Shown here: one piece after another, positions 1-10,323 of the stretch
Position numbering within the stretch: the first letter of the stretch is position 1
Layout of the letters: each line of letters opens with the position of its first letter
Origin: Phytophthora sp. 'mugwort'
Lineage: Eukaryota; Oomycota; Peronosporomycetes; Peronosporales; Peronosporaceae
Direction of reading: 5' to 3'
DNA: 64,000 bases
Assembly (NCBI GenBank): GCA_033558025.1
Contig: JAUCEF010000018.1
Location: 2,852,001 to 2,916,000 of the forward strand
Position numbers and translations under genes: made by a program
Notes under the pieces: model-generated
The model's input: the letters and a program-made list of their open reading frames with translations, nothing else
Databases searched by the model: none
What the model was told of the DNA's origin: nothing

Positions 1-1
1 C

Positions 2-112
2 AAGTCGTTGCCGTGTTTCCACTCGTATCACTCCGATTGCGTCGACTCGTGGCTTTCCCTGAACAAGGTCTGTCCGGTTTGCCAGTTCAGCGTCGACCAA
101 ACGCCGCTCTAA
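2..112 (+). CDS. RING-H2 zinc-finger protein, C-terminal end (partial)
   Basis: The window opens inside a reading frame that ends at a TAA at 110-112. The visible 36 residues carry the second half of a RING-H2 finger: a Cys, two spaced His, a Cys, then a Trp and a CPVC pair, followed by about ten residues to the stop. In this family the finger binds two zinc ions and recruits a ubiquitin-conjugating enzyme, so the protein is probably an E3 ubiquitin ligase with its RING at the extreme C-terminus. The rest of the gene lies left of the window, so substrate, membrane segments and gene identity cannot be judged. Confidence 0.7.
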   Translation, partial: KSLPCFHSYHSDCVDSWLSLNKVCPVCQFSVDQTPL

Positions 113-292
113 ACGATGCCTAGCTACGGGAAAAGAAGCAAAAAAAATTGAATACACGTGCATTGATAATTTATCCATTTCAGCATCAATAGAGCCTTCT
201 TTCATCGCGCTTGCACATTCCTCAATATAGGAGCACTCGTTCATCAAGGCAACTGTAGCCTCAGCGTGTAAAAATCCTACGGGAGGGGCTAG
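113..292. other. Intergenic spacer, convergent 3' ends
   Basis: 180 bases between the stop of the RING gene and the stop of the DUF445 gene on the opposite strand. It is AT-richer than the flanking coding DNA and shows no coding signal; it should hold both 3' ends. Confidence 0.5.
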
Positions 293-1978
293 TTAATGGT
301 TGATAAGGAAGGCTTGGACAACGCCGATCACAACGCCAAGCACCCCGCCCATGACAACGAGTTTCCACTCATCCTCCTCAAAGATTGGGTGAAGTAAGTT
401 CTCGAACTGCTCCGAAGTCAGCAGCTTCATCTTCTCACGCAGCGTAACCTCCAGGTCCATTGCGATAGTGGCGTAGCCCTCGATCTGGCGCAAACTGTCC
501 GGGAAGATCTCGACGATGTGGTTGGTAACATCCTCCTTGATGTTGGCATACATTTCTTCGCCAATACTGAAGTTAATAATCTTTTGAGTCGTTTCGGTGG
601 CTGCGTTGACGGCTTCTTGAACGTTATCGTACACGAGCTCAAAGAGGCGATCGGAGTACGGGCCCTTCAGAATAGCCTCGAAAATGTTGCGCGAGTTTAA
701 AACATCGCGAGCGACCATCTTGCCATAGACTTCGGCAACCTCGTTTTGACGACGGAGAAAAAGGCCGTGAAAGGTGATACCGCAGTATTTCTTAGGGTTC
801 ACGGGCTCAAAGATCATCTTAAGAGCGAGCCAGTTCGTGATCGTGCCGACAAGTAGACCAATGACCGGGAACACCACGATGCGGTCCGAGTACACGAACC
901 AGATGCCCATTTGCATGAGACCAAAGATCCCTCCCATGTAGGCACCTGAGTTCCGGATGAAAGCCAGCTCCGAGTAGCCGCAAGTCACGAACATGTTCAC
1001 GAGGAGCTGCTTGTCCTTGCACATGTTGGTCACCACCATATCCTCCAAGTCAAACACGTCCTCAATGTTGTTCCGAATCTCATCCATGAGCGCCTCAATG
1101 TGGGCTGGCGATTCCTCCTTCACCTTCTCGACGATCTCCTCCTTCACCTTGGTTGGTAGCACTGCCCATAGCTCGGGGCTGTACTTTAGTGCCATGTCTT
1201 CCACGACTGTATGAATCGTATTAAACAGAATGGGCTCCAGTTCCTTGACCACTTGTGCCGGCTCGATCCTCGCAAACACTTCCGACACTTGCAGAAGTTG
1301 ATGGGTCATGATCTGCACAGCCTGTCGCGCCATCTTCTCCCCCTTGTTCGGGACAATGCCCTGCCATCCGAAACCCGTATTGGTGTCTGGAATCTGAAGG
1401 CAACCTGTGTATTGAAGCGGGTAAAAGGTCATCCACAGCGCCACCCAAATGTGGAAGTATGTGAACACGACACTGACAAGAGGGATGGAGCCATATTTCA
1501 CCAGACTCTCCGAGTCGATGCCAATATCAGCCAGAGGTCTACGTAGAACCGTAAAGCACAGTATTGCCAGGATAATAAAGAGCACAGTAAAGATCAGTAC
1601 TGGAACAGAGGGCAGCTCCACCATCGGCGGGAACTTGACCGGCACCGTCTTGTGGGGAGATTCCCGTTTGATCTTGCCGGGCGAATTAGCGAGCGGAACA
1701 AAGTCTGTCACAATGGCTAAAGTGTCATCATTGGACGCCACCTGTACCATTCCCAACAGCGTGAAGCGGAGACTCGTGGCCAGGTCCTGTGGGTTGAGCT
1801 GCGCCCAGTCGGCGGCAGTGAAGCGCACAACCTCAGCGCCTTTGCGGCCTTTCAGCGGGCCAGCAAACCGCGCATAGCGACCGTCCTCGAAACGCTTGAG
1901 CCATTCTTCTAGCTGTTTGGGCGTCCAGAACTCGGGGTTCAATAGCAGAGCCTGTTTGCTGTCGCTGGAGCGCACCAT
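293..1978 (-). CDS. DUF445-family membrane protein with N-terminal SAM-like segment
   Basis: An uninterrupted 561-residue protein starting at the ATG at 1976-1978. Residues about 15-65 (NPEFWTPKQLEEWLKRF and onward) look like a SAM-type helical segment. Hydrophobic segments follow near residues 127-150 and 160-190 and again near 345-385, and the extreme C-terminus is a glycine-rich hydrophobic helix (VVMGGVLGVVIGVVQ) ending four residues later. Repeated amphipathic helices and the paired membrane segments match the DUF445 family, described as a membrane protein of unknown biochemical role in bacteria and some protists. Function is therefore not assigned. The intronless frame and normal codon use argue for a live gene. 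The SAM assignment is by eye and weaker than the DUF445 call. Confidence 0.75.
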   Translation of the reverse strand: MVRSSDSKQALLLNPEFWTPKQLEEWLKRFEDGRYARFAGPLKGRKGAEVVRFTAADWAQLNPQDLATSLRFTLLGMVQVASNDDTLAIVTDFVPLANSPGKIKRESPHKTVPVKFPPMVELPSVPVLIFTVLFIILAILCFTVLRRPLADIGIDSESLVKYGSIPLVSVVFTYFHIWVALWMTFYPLQYTGCLQIPDTNTGFGWQGIVPNKGEKMARQAVQIMTHQLLQVSEVFARIEPAQVVKELEPILFNTIHTVVEDMALKYSPELWAVLPTKVKEEIVEKVKEESPAHIEALMDEIRNNIEDVFDLEDMVVTNMCKDKQLLVNMFVTCGYSELAFIRNSGAYMGGIFGLMQMGIWFVYSDRIVVFPVIGLLVGTITNWLALKMIFEPVNPKKYCGITFHGLFLRRQNEVAEVYGKMVARDVLNSRNIFEAILKGPYSDRLFELVYDNVQEAVNAATETTQKIINFSIGEEMYANIKEDVTNHIVEIFPDSLRQIEGYATIAMDLEVTLREKMKLLTSEQFENLLHPIFEEDEWKLVVMGGVLGVVIGVVQAFLINH

Positions 1979-2673
1979 GGCGAATATACGGAGTGTACGT
2001 GGCGATTAATCCAAGAAAACGGGTCAACGGAGACTGGGGGTACTGGTGACAGACGAGAGCTGATATACACCCACTTGGAGAGGGCGAAGCGTATGTGCAC
2101 GCGCAAACGCTACGGCAGAAGGACCGGTGACCGCGAGCGGAGATGACGGTAAATGACTGCAAAAAACTGCCCAGCGCTTGGAGCGGTTGACGAGCCGCAC
2201 AAGTGAGTCTCGTTGAGCAACCTTGCATACAAATGTCAAGTGAAGCACTCTCATCCGGCAATTTATTGGCTCCCGGTTAAGTGTAGCATCCGTTGCTGAA
2301 CTGGCGTTTGTGAGAATTAGTGCTGTAACGACCCATACTTAATCGGGTCAAGTTCCGCCCTTTTGCTAGCGCGATTTTCGGTCTATGCACGAACCGAGTC
2401 CCCGTTTCTCAGCCAATATTACAATACAAACGCTCATATGCTCGCGATACTGGCTGATTACGCCAGAATTCAGTTTGCCGTTATTGTGTTGCTCACATGA
2501 CAATGTGTAGTACACACCACCTCCCTTTATAATAGCACTCAACGAAAGATGTCATACCGTATAGTCGTAGTCCTAGGCGACAAGCCACAGACACGTACTA
2601 TTACCATATGATCCGCAACAACTACAAATTATTCAATCCGAGATGCAGTTTTATTATCAAGATGCAGTTTTTA
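1979..2673. other. Intergenic region upstream of the DUF445 gene
   Basis: About 700 bases without a convincing gene. Overlapping open frames on the minus strand at 1833-2261 are out of phase with the neighbouring gene and resemble nothing known. A short direct repeat (agatgcagttttattatca, then agatgcagttttta) lies at 2641-2672, just beyond the end of the pogo relic. Confidence 0.4.
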
Positions 2674-3890
2674 TTATTCGTCCTCATCACCATCGCTGTC
2701 ACCACTGTCACTGCCGATATCGTCGTCTGAGTCCACTTCCCCCTCCGCCAAGCTGTACCTTTCTAACGAAGCAATAACCACGTCTGTATCTACGTCAACA
2801 CTAGCGTAAGTTGCCGGGGGGGTGTATCCATCAAGAGCCCCGCTCTCGAAAATCCGCTGACGATTGTTTCACATGACAAACCTGCCCAGCTTCACGGTTG
2901 GCAGAATGAAATTCTAAAAATTTCAGAGAGAGATCCGCGTTCCACCACGCAGTTTTGTTTCCAAATAGTTGGCATGGATACTTCTCCTGCAGGGCTTTCA
3001 CTTCACGCCAAACCGTTGTACCAAAACCAGTTCTGATCTCATCATTCTCAGCTCGTCGCACTTTTTTCGCGGCAGCCGAAGTCTTGAAAATAATAAATGG
3101 GTCGCACTTAACACCATTCGAATCCGCTAAAAGCATGACAGTAGCACGTTGCTAGCGCATTTTACCCAAACCGTTTTCGTCCCCTTTGTTGAGATTGTTT
3201 TCTTAGGCACATATTAAAAAATACGGCTGAAAATTATGTTAGACATCGAACATCATATCAAAAATATAGCATATAAACTCTGTATGTACCTGTTTGATCT
3301 GCGTTGAATATTTTGGTGCGGTTCTGCTCGACAACAGTTTGAAGCACCAACGCTCTAAACGCTTGGGTGGCCTTGGCTGCGTCTTGAGGTGTGGTTTGGC
3401 CTTGACGAGTTCTGGTACGTAACGACAACCTGGGTCGCCTCATGAACAGCTTCATCCAAGTTGGAGAAGCTGCGAACTTGTCGGGAGCTATCAGATTCAA
3501 CCGCCATCTCCTTTGCTTTTGTCGCTAGCATGAAGCGCGATACAGGAACTCCCTCCTTTCTAAGAGTATTAATCCACTGGACTATCTTTTGTTCTGCCTC
3601 TAGGCTAAGGACGGTGGCATCGCCGAGCTTCCGAGAGTTGAGGTGACGCGCTCGCCCTGACGCACACGCCGAATGTATCGAAGCCGATGCCTTTTCCACT
3701 TGCTGATCAGTTCTTCTTTTGCTCTGTGTTCTTTTCTCGTGAGCTGCCCGTAGAAGAGCGCAATGCAGTGCTTGACAGAATGGCCTTTGTCGAGATACTT
3801 GAGGACGTCTCTTTTGTCGCCGTACGCCACGGCAACCCTCTTGTATTGCTTTCGGTGCTTGCCCGAACCTGTGATGCATGGGCGGGTCAT
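2674..3890 (-). pseudogene. pogo/Tigger-type transposase relic (DDE, CENP-B-like helix-turn-helix)
   Basis: Fragments in three frames line up as one broken transposase reading leftward. It starts near 3890 (MTRPCITGSGKHR), passes through a basic helix-turn-helix region and a CENP-B-like segment (LEAEQKIVQWINTLRKEGVP), reaches the first catalytic Asp in FNADQT near 3320, and continues at 2831-3136 with FGTTVWREV and FGNKTAWWNADL. An acidic Asp/Ser-rich tail ends at the stop at 2674-2676. Frameshifts, including one at a run of eight cytosines near 2817, and a non-coding gap between 3140 and 3258 show it is dead. The family is a cut-and-paste DNA transposase of the Tc1/mariner-pogo group. No terminal inverted repeats were identified by eye. 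Confidence 0.75.
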
Positions 3891-5400
3891 GCTTCCTTCC
3901 CGCACTGATGCCGAATGTGGTACTGCGCGCTCTTTTAAAACCAATGGCGAGTAAAATAACAGATCCTACATGAAAACTGCCGACCAATTATTATGTCTCG
4001 ATTTAGGTGTCGCCAAGGAGAAAATGTCGCCAAGGACTACGACTATACGGTACCAGCAAATTGTCATATTTGACACTTCAAATTGACTAATCAGAATAGA
4101 GAAAACTTGAGCATGTGAAAATGTATTGATTGACAGCAAACAGGGCCTTTTGGTTGGACAAATTATTATCGTCGGCAGGCCCATAAAAGCTGCACACCCT
4201 AGTCAGCGAGCAAAGGAAGACAAAGCATAGTGAAAACGGCGACCGGCGACCAGGCGTTCAAGCTTGCAGTTGTAACTCAATAGTTTACGCTCGATGTAGT
4301 TAAGCTACTTAAAACCCAACATGGAGGCAACACTGACAGAATTTTACAAGGACCTAGCGAGAACGCAGCTCCACACCAAGCAGGCAAACGTATACCTGTG
4401 ACATAAGCAGAAATACAAGCTGGTAGATTTTTTTGCAAGTTAACTTCAACACCCCAGCTTCCAATGTACGCTTGCCAGGAATGGGTACAACGCTGACGAT
4501 GCTGAAGTACACATGGTCAAGCGAATTCGCATATACCGATCGCAAGGGCTGTGTCTCAAGTCTTATAATGAACCGTAAGCATTTGCGGTAGCCCGCGGCG
4601 TCGGTATCCCAAGAAAGCTGTTCGCGACACCACGTGGCTGGGCAGCAGAATTTCTTTGGAAGCACCATCTGGCCCTTCGTGTAGAATCCCCAAGTACAGG
4701 TCGAAACAATGGATGCAGATGCGGCCTTACTTGCCTTCAAACACTCAGGTACAGCAGAAGGTGGCCGAGCTTGGTACGGATATCGCCTGCAATGCCGACC
4801 AAATCTCTCCAAGTCTACCGTCATGGTGAAAGGTGCGCGACCGGCGTTAGTGCGGTCGACTGGAGAAGGACAAAGTAACGGCTTACTTGCATGCTGTTGA
4901 GAGACTCAATGGGCGGCAAGTATTCGTCGTATCTGGTTGTCAAAGTGAAGAGGTCGAAGGTGGCACCGACACGCGCAGAGGAACGACAGAAAGAGACACG
5001 GATTGGGGGGCTGGAACCACTTCAAGCGCATGGTAACAGTGGCAGATAATGAAATGAGAATTAACCCATAGACGTTTCGCGTTTCAACTTCGGCTCGCGG
5101 GGAGAATGGAAACTCCGGGCTATAACATTTCATTAAACATTCTTCGGTGAGAAGATAAAGTATAATATACGTAGATGAAATGGTGGCGACCGATAACGCA
5201 TTTTTGTTCGACTGTCAGACATTGAAGTCCACATTTGGCCAGCAGCTTTAACTTTTTCGCCGTGCGTATGTTCGAGACGATATCCTACGTCACCCGCTAT
5301 GTTGAAGTAACCAGGTTGGCTCGTTGCTTCGTTGGACCACCCAACGAATAATGAATCACTTTAGCTTCTCTTTCCAACAGGTTAACAGCCGCAGCTCCCC
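3891..5400. other. Gene-poor stretch with unassigned open frames
   Basis: About 1.5 kb in which I find no recognisable gene. The longest open frame, 4354-4824 on the minus strand (about 150 residues), carries no motif I can name and lacks support from neighbours; it may be decayed coding DNA. Confidence 0.35.
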
Positions 5401-7200
5401 GCTCCCCTTCCTTCTCCAAAGATAGAAGCAGAAATCGACAATGAAACCGTCTCAGTCGGACATTTAAACGCACTTACCTCCAACACCACTACGGAAGGCG
5501 TTAATCTGGATGCAGATCGCGATGCAATTGACGCGGTGTGCGTCGTGAACGCTCGACGACTCCGCCACCACGCATCCTCTCATACGGGAATAAGCCGCCA
5601 TAGAAGTCGTTCTGCCTCGCTATGAACTGCCCATCGTGATGGTCTTGAACCTCGATACGAGCGTGTTGCTAAGACATTCAAGAGGGAGACGTTTGACGGT
5701 TCTGCGGAGCCATGAACAATCGATCCAGACGTGGCTTCGTGGTTTACACATTTCACGCTATAATCGCAATGCTTAAAGACCTCCACGACATTAGCCTTCC
5801 CGAGAGCATGAAGAATGCACTGCTCTTCCAGCATCTTCGTCGTTGCCAGCCAGTGGTACATCGCTAACCTGCGCGACGTTCAAAGTCGCTCCCTGGCCAG
5901 TCTTGACCGAGCTCTTAAACGGAGTTTGGCAGCAAGCTGGCCAAGCAACATATTGTTGTCATGGTCTATGGAAAGGAAGAAGCCCGATGAGACGTAACAG
6001 GAGTACTCACTTCATCTCTGGGCTACGGCTGCTGCCACGTCGCCAGACGGGTTGGAAACATACGACACCAATACCTGGTTGGAAACATACGACACCAATA
6101 ACTGGTTGGAAACATACGACACCAATACCTGGCGCTCAGTTCATTTACCACGAACGCGCGTTACCAACACTTCGATAATCCACGGGGGATAATACGTGAA
6201 GACTCAAATCGCCCGTTGTGCGAGATGGAGAAAACCACGGCGGAGCTGTCTACACTTGCTGGGCACCAAGGGATCCTAGCCGCTTCACCGCAAACAACTT
6301 CGACTCGACCTGACAATGCAAGAAATACAGACGTCAACGTAAAGCTCCCGAGTCTGACCTGAAGAGAGACAGTAAATATAAGCGCCGCGATTATTCAAAG
6401 GATCGCTGTGGTATGTGCGGCGAGATGTCACGCTACCGGGTATCATGGTTTAAAAACAAGCTGGCCTGGCGCATGATACTCGCTACCAAGACTCGAAGCC
6501 CCATGTCCGAAACCAAGTGCTAAATGGCGCAGGCGACGTCGACGAAAAGGAAACTAAACCGCGATCCTTCGACTGACGGTCGCGGGAGCCATCACGAAAT
6601 ACGGGTCATGTGTTTGACCCTGAGATTCCGGATGGTGCCTCGTCCTAAGATTTGGGTTCGACTTATCACATCACCAGAAACGTGAGATGTTTCTTTATTA
6701 GCATGTTTGCGAGCCTCGCGCCGTTGGAGTATCAAACGACAGTCTGGTGTGTGTACAATAGACAAGAAAAATGATCATCAAATCGTCTCAACAAAACAGT
6801 ACCGAGCAATGTTGTCTTCATTGCCGGCTTCGCTCAGACATTGATCTCAGTGAAGCAGCTAATTGATCATGGAATGAAAGTGCAGTTAACGGATAAGGAG
6901 TGCTTGATATACGACAAACCTGTGTTGAGTGAAGCTGTACCTACACACTGAGTATGGCCCCTGCTATGGCAGTCGTCGCCTTTCGTCTAAATTCAAAAGA
7001 CGATTGGCACCAACGACTCGGTCATCTGGAGCAAAACCTCAAAACTTCTTATACTGGCGTCCATGCTTGGACCAGTGCTGTACCAGGCTACACTGGGATC
7101 CGCCCAAGTGGAGGGACATATATTCAATAGGGCCTAGTCCAGAGTCATTGTCCCGCAGTCGGATCTTGATCGTGCAATCCTGCTGACATCTGCTGTAATC
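5400..7200 (+). mobile_element. Ty1/copia retrotransposon relic
   Basis: Decayed gag-pol on the plus strand. The best landmarks are at 6811-6925, where a segment ending ISVKQLIDHGMKVQLTDKE matches the stretch after the aspartic protease of copia polyproteins, and at 6999-7040, where DWHQRLGHLEQNL is the GAG pre-integrase HxxxLGH motif. A weak CxxC knuckle-like stretch lies at 6409-6450 with the later His and Cys lost. Stops and frameshifts run throughout, so it is inactive. Gag limits (5400 onward) are guessed from position only. Reverse transcriptase and RNase H were not recovered to the right. Confidence 0.55.
6050..6130 (+). repeat. 27-bp minisatellite, three copies
   Basis: Three consecutive copies of a 27-base unit starting ggttggaaacatacgacacc, at 6050-6076, 6077-6103 and 6104-6130. 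The copies differ at a single base. The unit length is a multiple of three, so the open frame reads through it as a repeated nine-residue peptide GWKHTTPIP. Confidence 0.95.
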
Positions 7201-9255
7201 GGCAACCACCATCACCCATCTCGAACTGTCGGATCCACTACTTGCGTATAAATATTCTGCTTTTCTGCCAAAACGCTCTCCATTTTAAGGTCCTATGTAG
7301 GAGGAGGAATCTTACGAAAATCTCCTAACTGACTAGGTACCTATGTCTAAACTTACCCCTGCCCTCATCTGACACATAGGACATTTCATCCCTGATCTAC
7401 AGGTCCGAATGGCCGATGAATTGGGGCCATTCGGTCCTAAATTCGTTAAAAGGTGACCCTTAGTACAAATCGGAGCTCGTCCGTAGCACTTGCTTCCCCA
7501 ACAATCATATGACGAAACAAGGCAAATGCACTTATCTTGCACCAGTGGCTCGGCAAATACCTTTAACCCTAAACGCGCTTGCGAAGGACCTACCTTTTGA
7601 GGTCAGATTGGTCATAAGTTGGGAAAGGCACAATACATCGTGCAGCCTTAGACACCATCAAAGAGTTTGACAAAGAAACCCAAAATATGCGTCGCAGTTT
7701 GGCAAGGGTCACCTTGCTTTCGGCGACACGTACATTCCAGCTCACTTTCCAGAAAAAGGATCTAAATCCCTTCCGCGATCGGGCAGGCAGGCTGAGCCAG
7801 ATTTTTTTTGCTCTTGCACATTCGACATGCAATTTGCATTCGTCTTATGCGGCTGATAATGCTAACTCCACCCGTTTTTTGTCAACTTTGTATATATTGT
7901 AGGTTGTGCGCTGGACGAAATGCACTCCATTGGATCTTATTACTGCCTTCAACGGCTAGGATCCGCTGCTGATTCTATTGTGCAGGAAGATGCACGGCGA
8001 ACGTCCTTCTACGCCGGCTGGGTTGTTTGCTTGGGCGATACAGGGTAATATCTAACCAAGGAGGTGCTGACATCGTATAGAGGTGTGCGCCACCGTCTTA
8101 TTAGTGGGGTCAAGTCAATAAGAGGTACAGATTTACGCCATTCATTTTGCAGCTTCGGGATTCAGTCTAACTCTGCTTTCCCAAAACTCAAGGAGTTATA
8201 CAACATGCGTTGCACTTAAATCCACAACGTAACCGAACGAAGTCGTGTTGGAGCGTCGATTTCTGGTGTTAACAACGCCGGCAGAGATCAGTACCCAGAC
8301 TCAAGCTGAAATTATGGCGTCATGCTCCGTGTTGCACGACAAGATGATCGAAATGACAACCTGAAGGTGGGATTTACCGACCCGATTACCCGGAAGACAC
8401 TGCGACCACCCGTTCATACATCAACAATGATAGTGCAGCTGCCAGTTACAAACGCCGCCAAACAACAAAGAAGTAAACGACTTCAACATAGGGTTGCCTA
8501 AGCGATGTGGGATTCCTAAGCAAACAACCCATCCACTGCGTTTCTTCACGTAAACGCAGTTAATACAGTACGATATTAGTCCCTAAGTTTGAAGCTTGAG
8601 TTGCCGCTCACAATTTTTACCTTATTGATCGTAGCTGATTTGAGATCCAGACATCGCGAACTTCTCCACCCTCTATCACTACAAAACGCCTCGCCTTGTT
8701 CTCATCGTGTCACATCAAACCCTTCTGCAGTTTGGTAGGCCTAAATACGCCCGGCATACATGCTCTGAAGTATCGTTACCGCCTTTTGTGATGGCGTTGT
8801 TTTATCCATACGGGAAGGCGGTGACGTATTTTCAGCAGAGCAACTTCGCTAACTGCATTTGCAATCAAAACCGCACCATGCACTTGTAACCTTGAGTAGT
8901 CCACGAGGAGCTCAGGATCCTCCACAGGCGGCTCAGGCGCATTGGGAGCCACCTTGGTGGATCCCTTAGTGGCAGAGCCATCATCAGACGGCTTAGAGCT
9001 CTTAGCCTGCTGCTGGGAAGCAACAGGCTTAGCAAGCGCTTTCGCACCGTTGCCAGACCGAGTCTTGGTCAAGCTTGAGGCTGATGTGGAAGCCGAGACG
9101 AAGAAGAGCACGTGGAAGTGCTCGGGCTCAAAAAGAAAATGAACCGGCTGCGGCTAACCACAGCGAAGTCGATGTAATTCGACTTGATATGTGAAAGGCG
9201 GCAACTTCCTTTCGCATGTCCTGGATGGTCGGTAAAACGAACCTAAGTGGGAAGG
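7200..9255. other. Transposon-derived, mostly unreadable DNA
   Basis: About 2 kb between the copia relic and a probable LTR. Short open frames exist on both strands (7333-7542 and 7590-7832 minus; 8776-9111 minus) but none matches a family I know. A charged stretch near 8940-9150 (plus) could be the end of a gag-like or hypothetical protein. I see no intact gene. Confidence 0.35.
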
Positions 9256-9617
9256 ACGTAACGGGGTTGCATGAAGAGTGCCTTGTCACTCTTCGAATGG
9301 TGTACCTAAGTAATCCTAAAGGATGTAGCTCACTATGACGTCACGGTAATGACGTCCCGAGTAGGTACCCACACATATGGTACAAAGACCTCAGATCCAC
9401 CCAATAGGATAACATCTAGGGCACTTTATATGTGACTTATAATTAGCATGTAGACTCATTAAAATGGGTCACCTATAAATATATTCAGTCTAATATCTAC
9501 CTAATTTAGTAACAGTCCCCTCAGACCAGGGACTTGTGGACTGTCGTTTAGTGAGAGTTTGTATACTCTCCGGAAGTAATACTTCCTGTGTGCAAGGTGT
9601 TGTGTGCCCCGTCACAA
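9256..9617. mobile_element. Probable decayed solo LTR (gypsy-like)
   Basis: A 360-base non-coding block whose left end (cgtaacggggttgc) and right end (gccccgtcacaacg) form a rough short inverted terminal pair of the kind seen at LTR ends. It contains a TATA-like box (cctataaatatat) near 9470. Neither a partner LTR nor a clear target duplication was found, so this is tentative. Confidence 0.35.
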
Positions 9618-9619
9618 CG

Positions 9620-10052
9620 AGGGAGGAGGTGAACGATTCCGAGATTAACGTGAAAGCGGACGCCACCATGAAAGAATGGCTCGAATTAGAGCGTGAGTTG
9701 CTGGAGATTGCCCAGGGCCAGAACAAGGAAACAGAAGACCTGCCTAAGGACAATATCTATCAATGCACGGAGCGGAATGTACTGGACACTGCTGAGCCTA
9801 TACAAGCGCGTCAACGTGCTGGAGTGGTTTCGTGACGAGGGTGAGGGACAATTTCCCTATATCGCTCTGCTAGCGCGCATCCATCTTGGCAAGATCTCGT
9901 CGTCAGCGTTCCAGGAACGGTTATTTTCAACGAGAGAGATAGTCGTGGGCCCCTACGGACTAGGTGGACAGCGGACGCGCGGAGAAGCAACTATTGCTCA
10001 GACACAACAGGGACGAGATCGTGAAGATGAAGCAGGATGCGCGGAGGCTTAA
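9620..10052 (+). pseudogene. hAT transposase C-terminal relic
   Basis: Three adjoining frames give the C-terminal dimerisation region of a hAT transposase: VLEWFRDEGEGQFPYIALLARIHLG at 9815-9895, SSSAFQERLFST after it, then in a shifted frame AEKQLLLRHNRDEIVKMKQ ending at the TAA at 10050-10052. The 9630-9810 segment matches the region just upstream of this domain. At least two frameshifts separate the pieces, so it is dead. It ends about 270 bases before the likely start of the thioredoxin gene. Confidence 0.75.
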
Positions 10053-10323
10053 GTAATACTGACAGTAGTAGTACTAATATGACTACTACCACCCTTTCTT
10101 GAAGTCAATACTAATATGAGTATATATCTGTGAAAAATCCCAAGTAGTACCAGTGATACTACAAGTCGCTTTTCCTCGCTATTATTAACCCCTGTTTCAG
10201 TCGATGTGTGTAAGTTACACAAAATTATGTAGTAAATATCAACCACACTTGAAGGGGGCCGCTGTCAATCTTCGAGAACATAACCAGAAAACCCTTTTGG
10301 AACAAGTGATCGATCTTCACAGC

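Noticed and set aside
4354..4824. A 156-residue host gene on the minus strand
   Set aside because: No recognised motif, lies among transposon debris, and adjacent frames are equally open.
7915..8060. RNase H end of the copia relic
   Set aside because: The open frame there does not show the expected conserved residues, so I did not extend the element.
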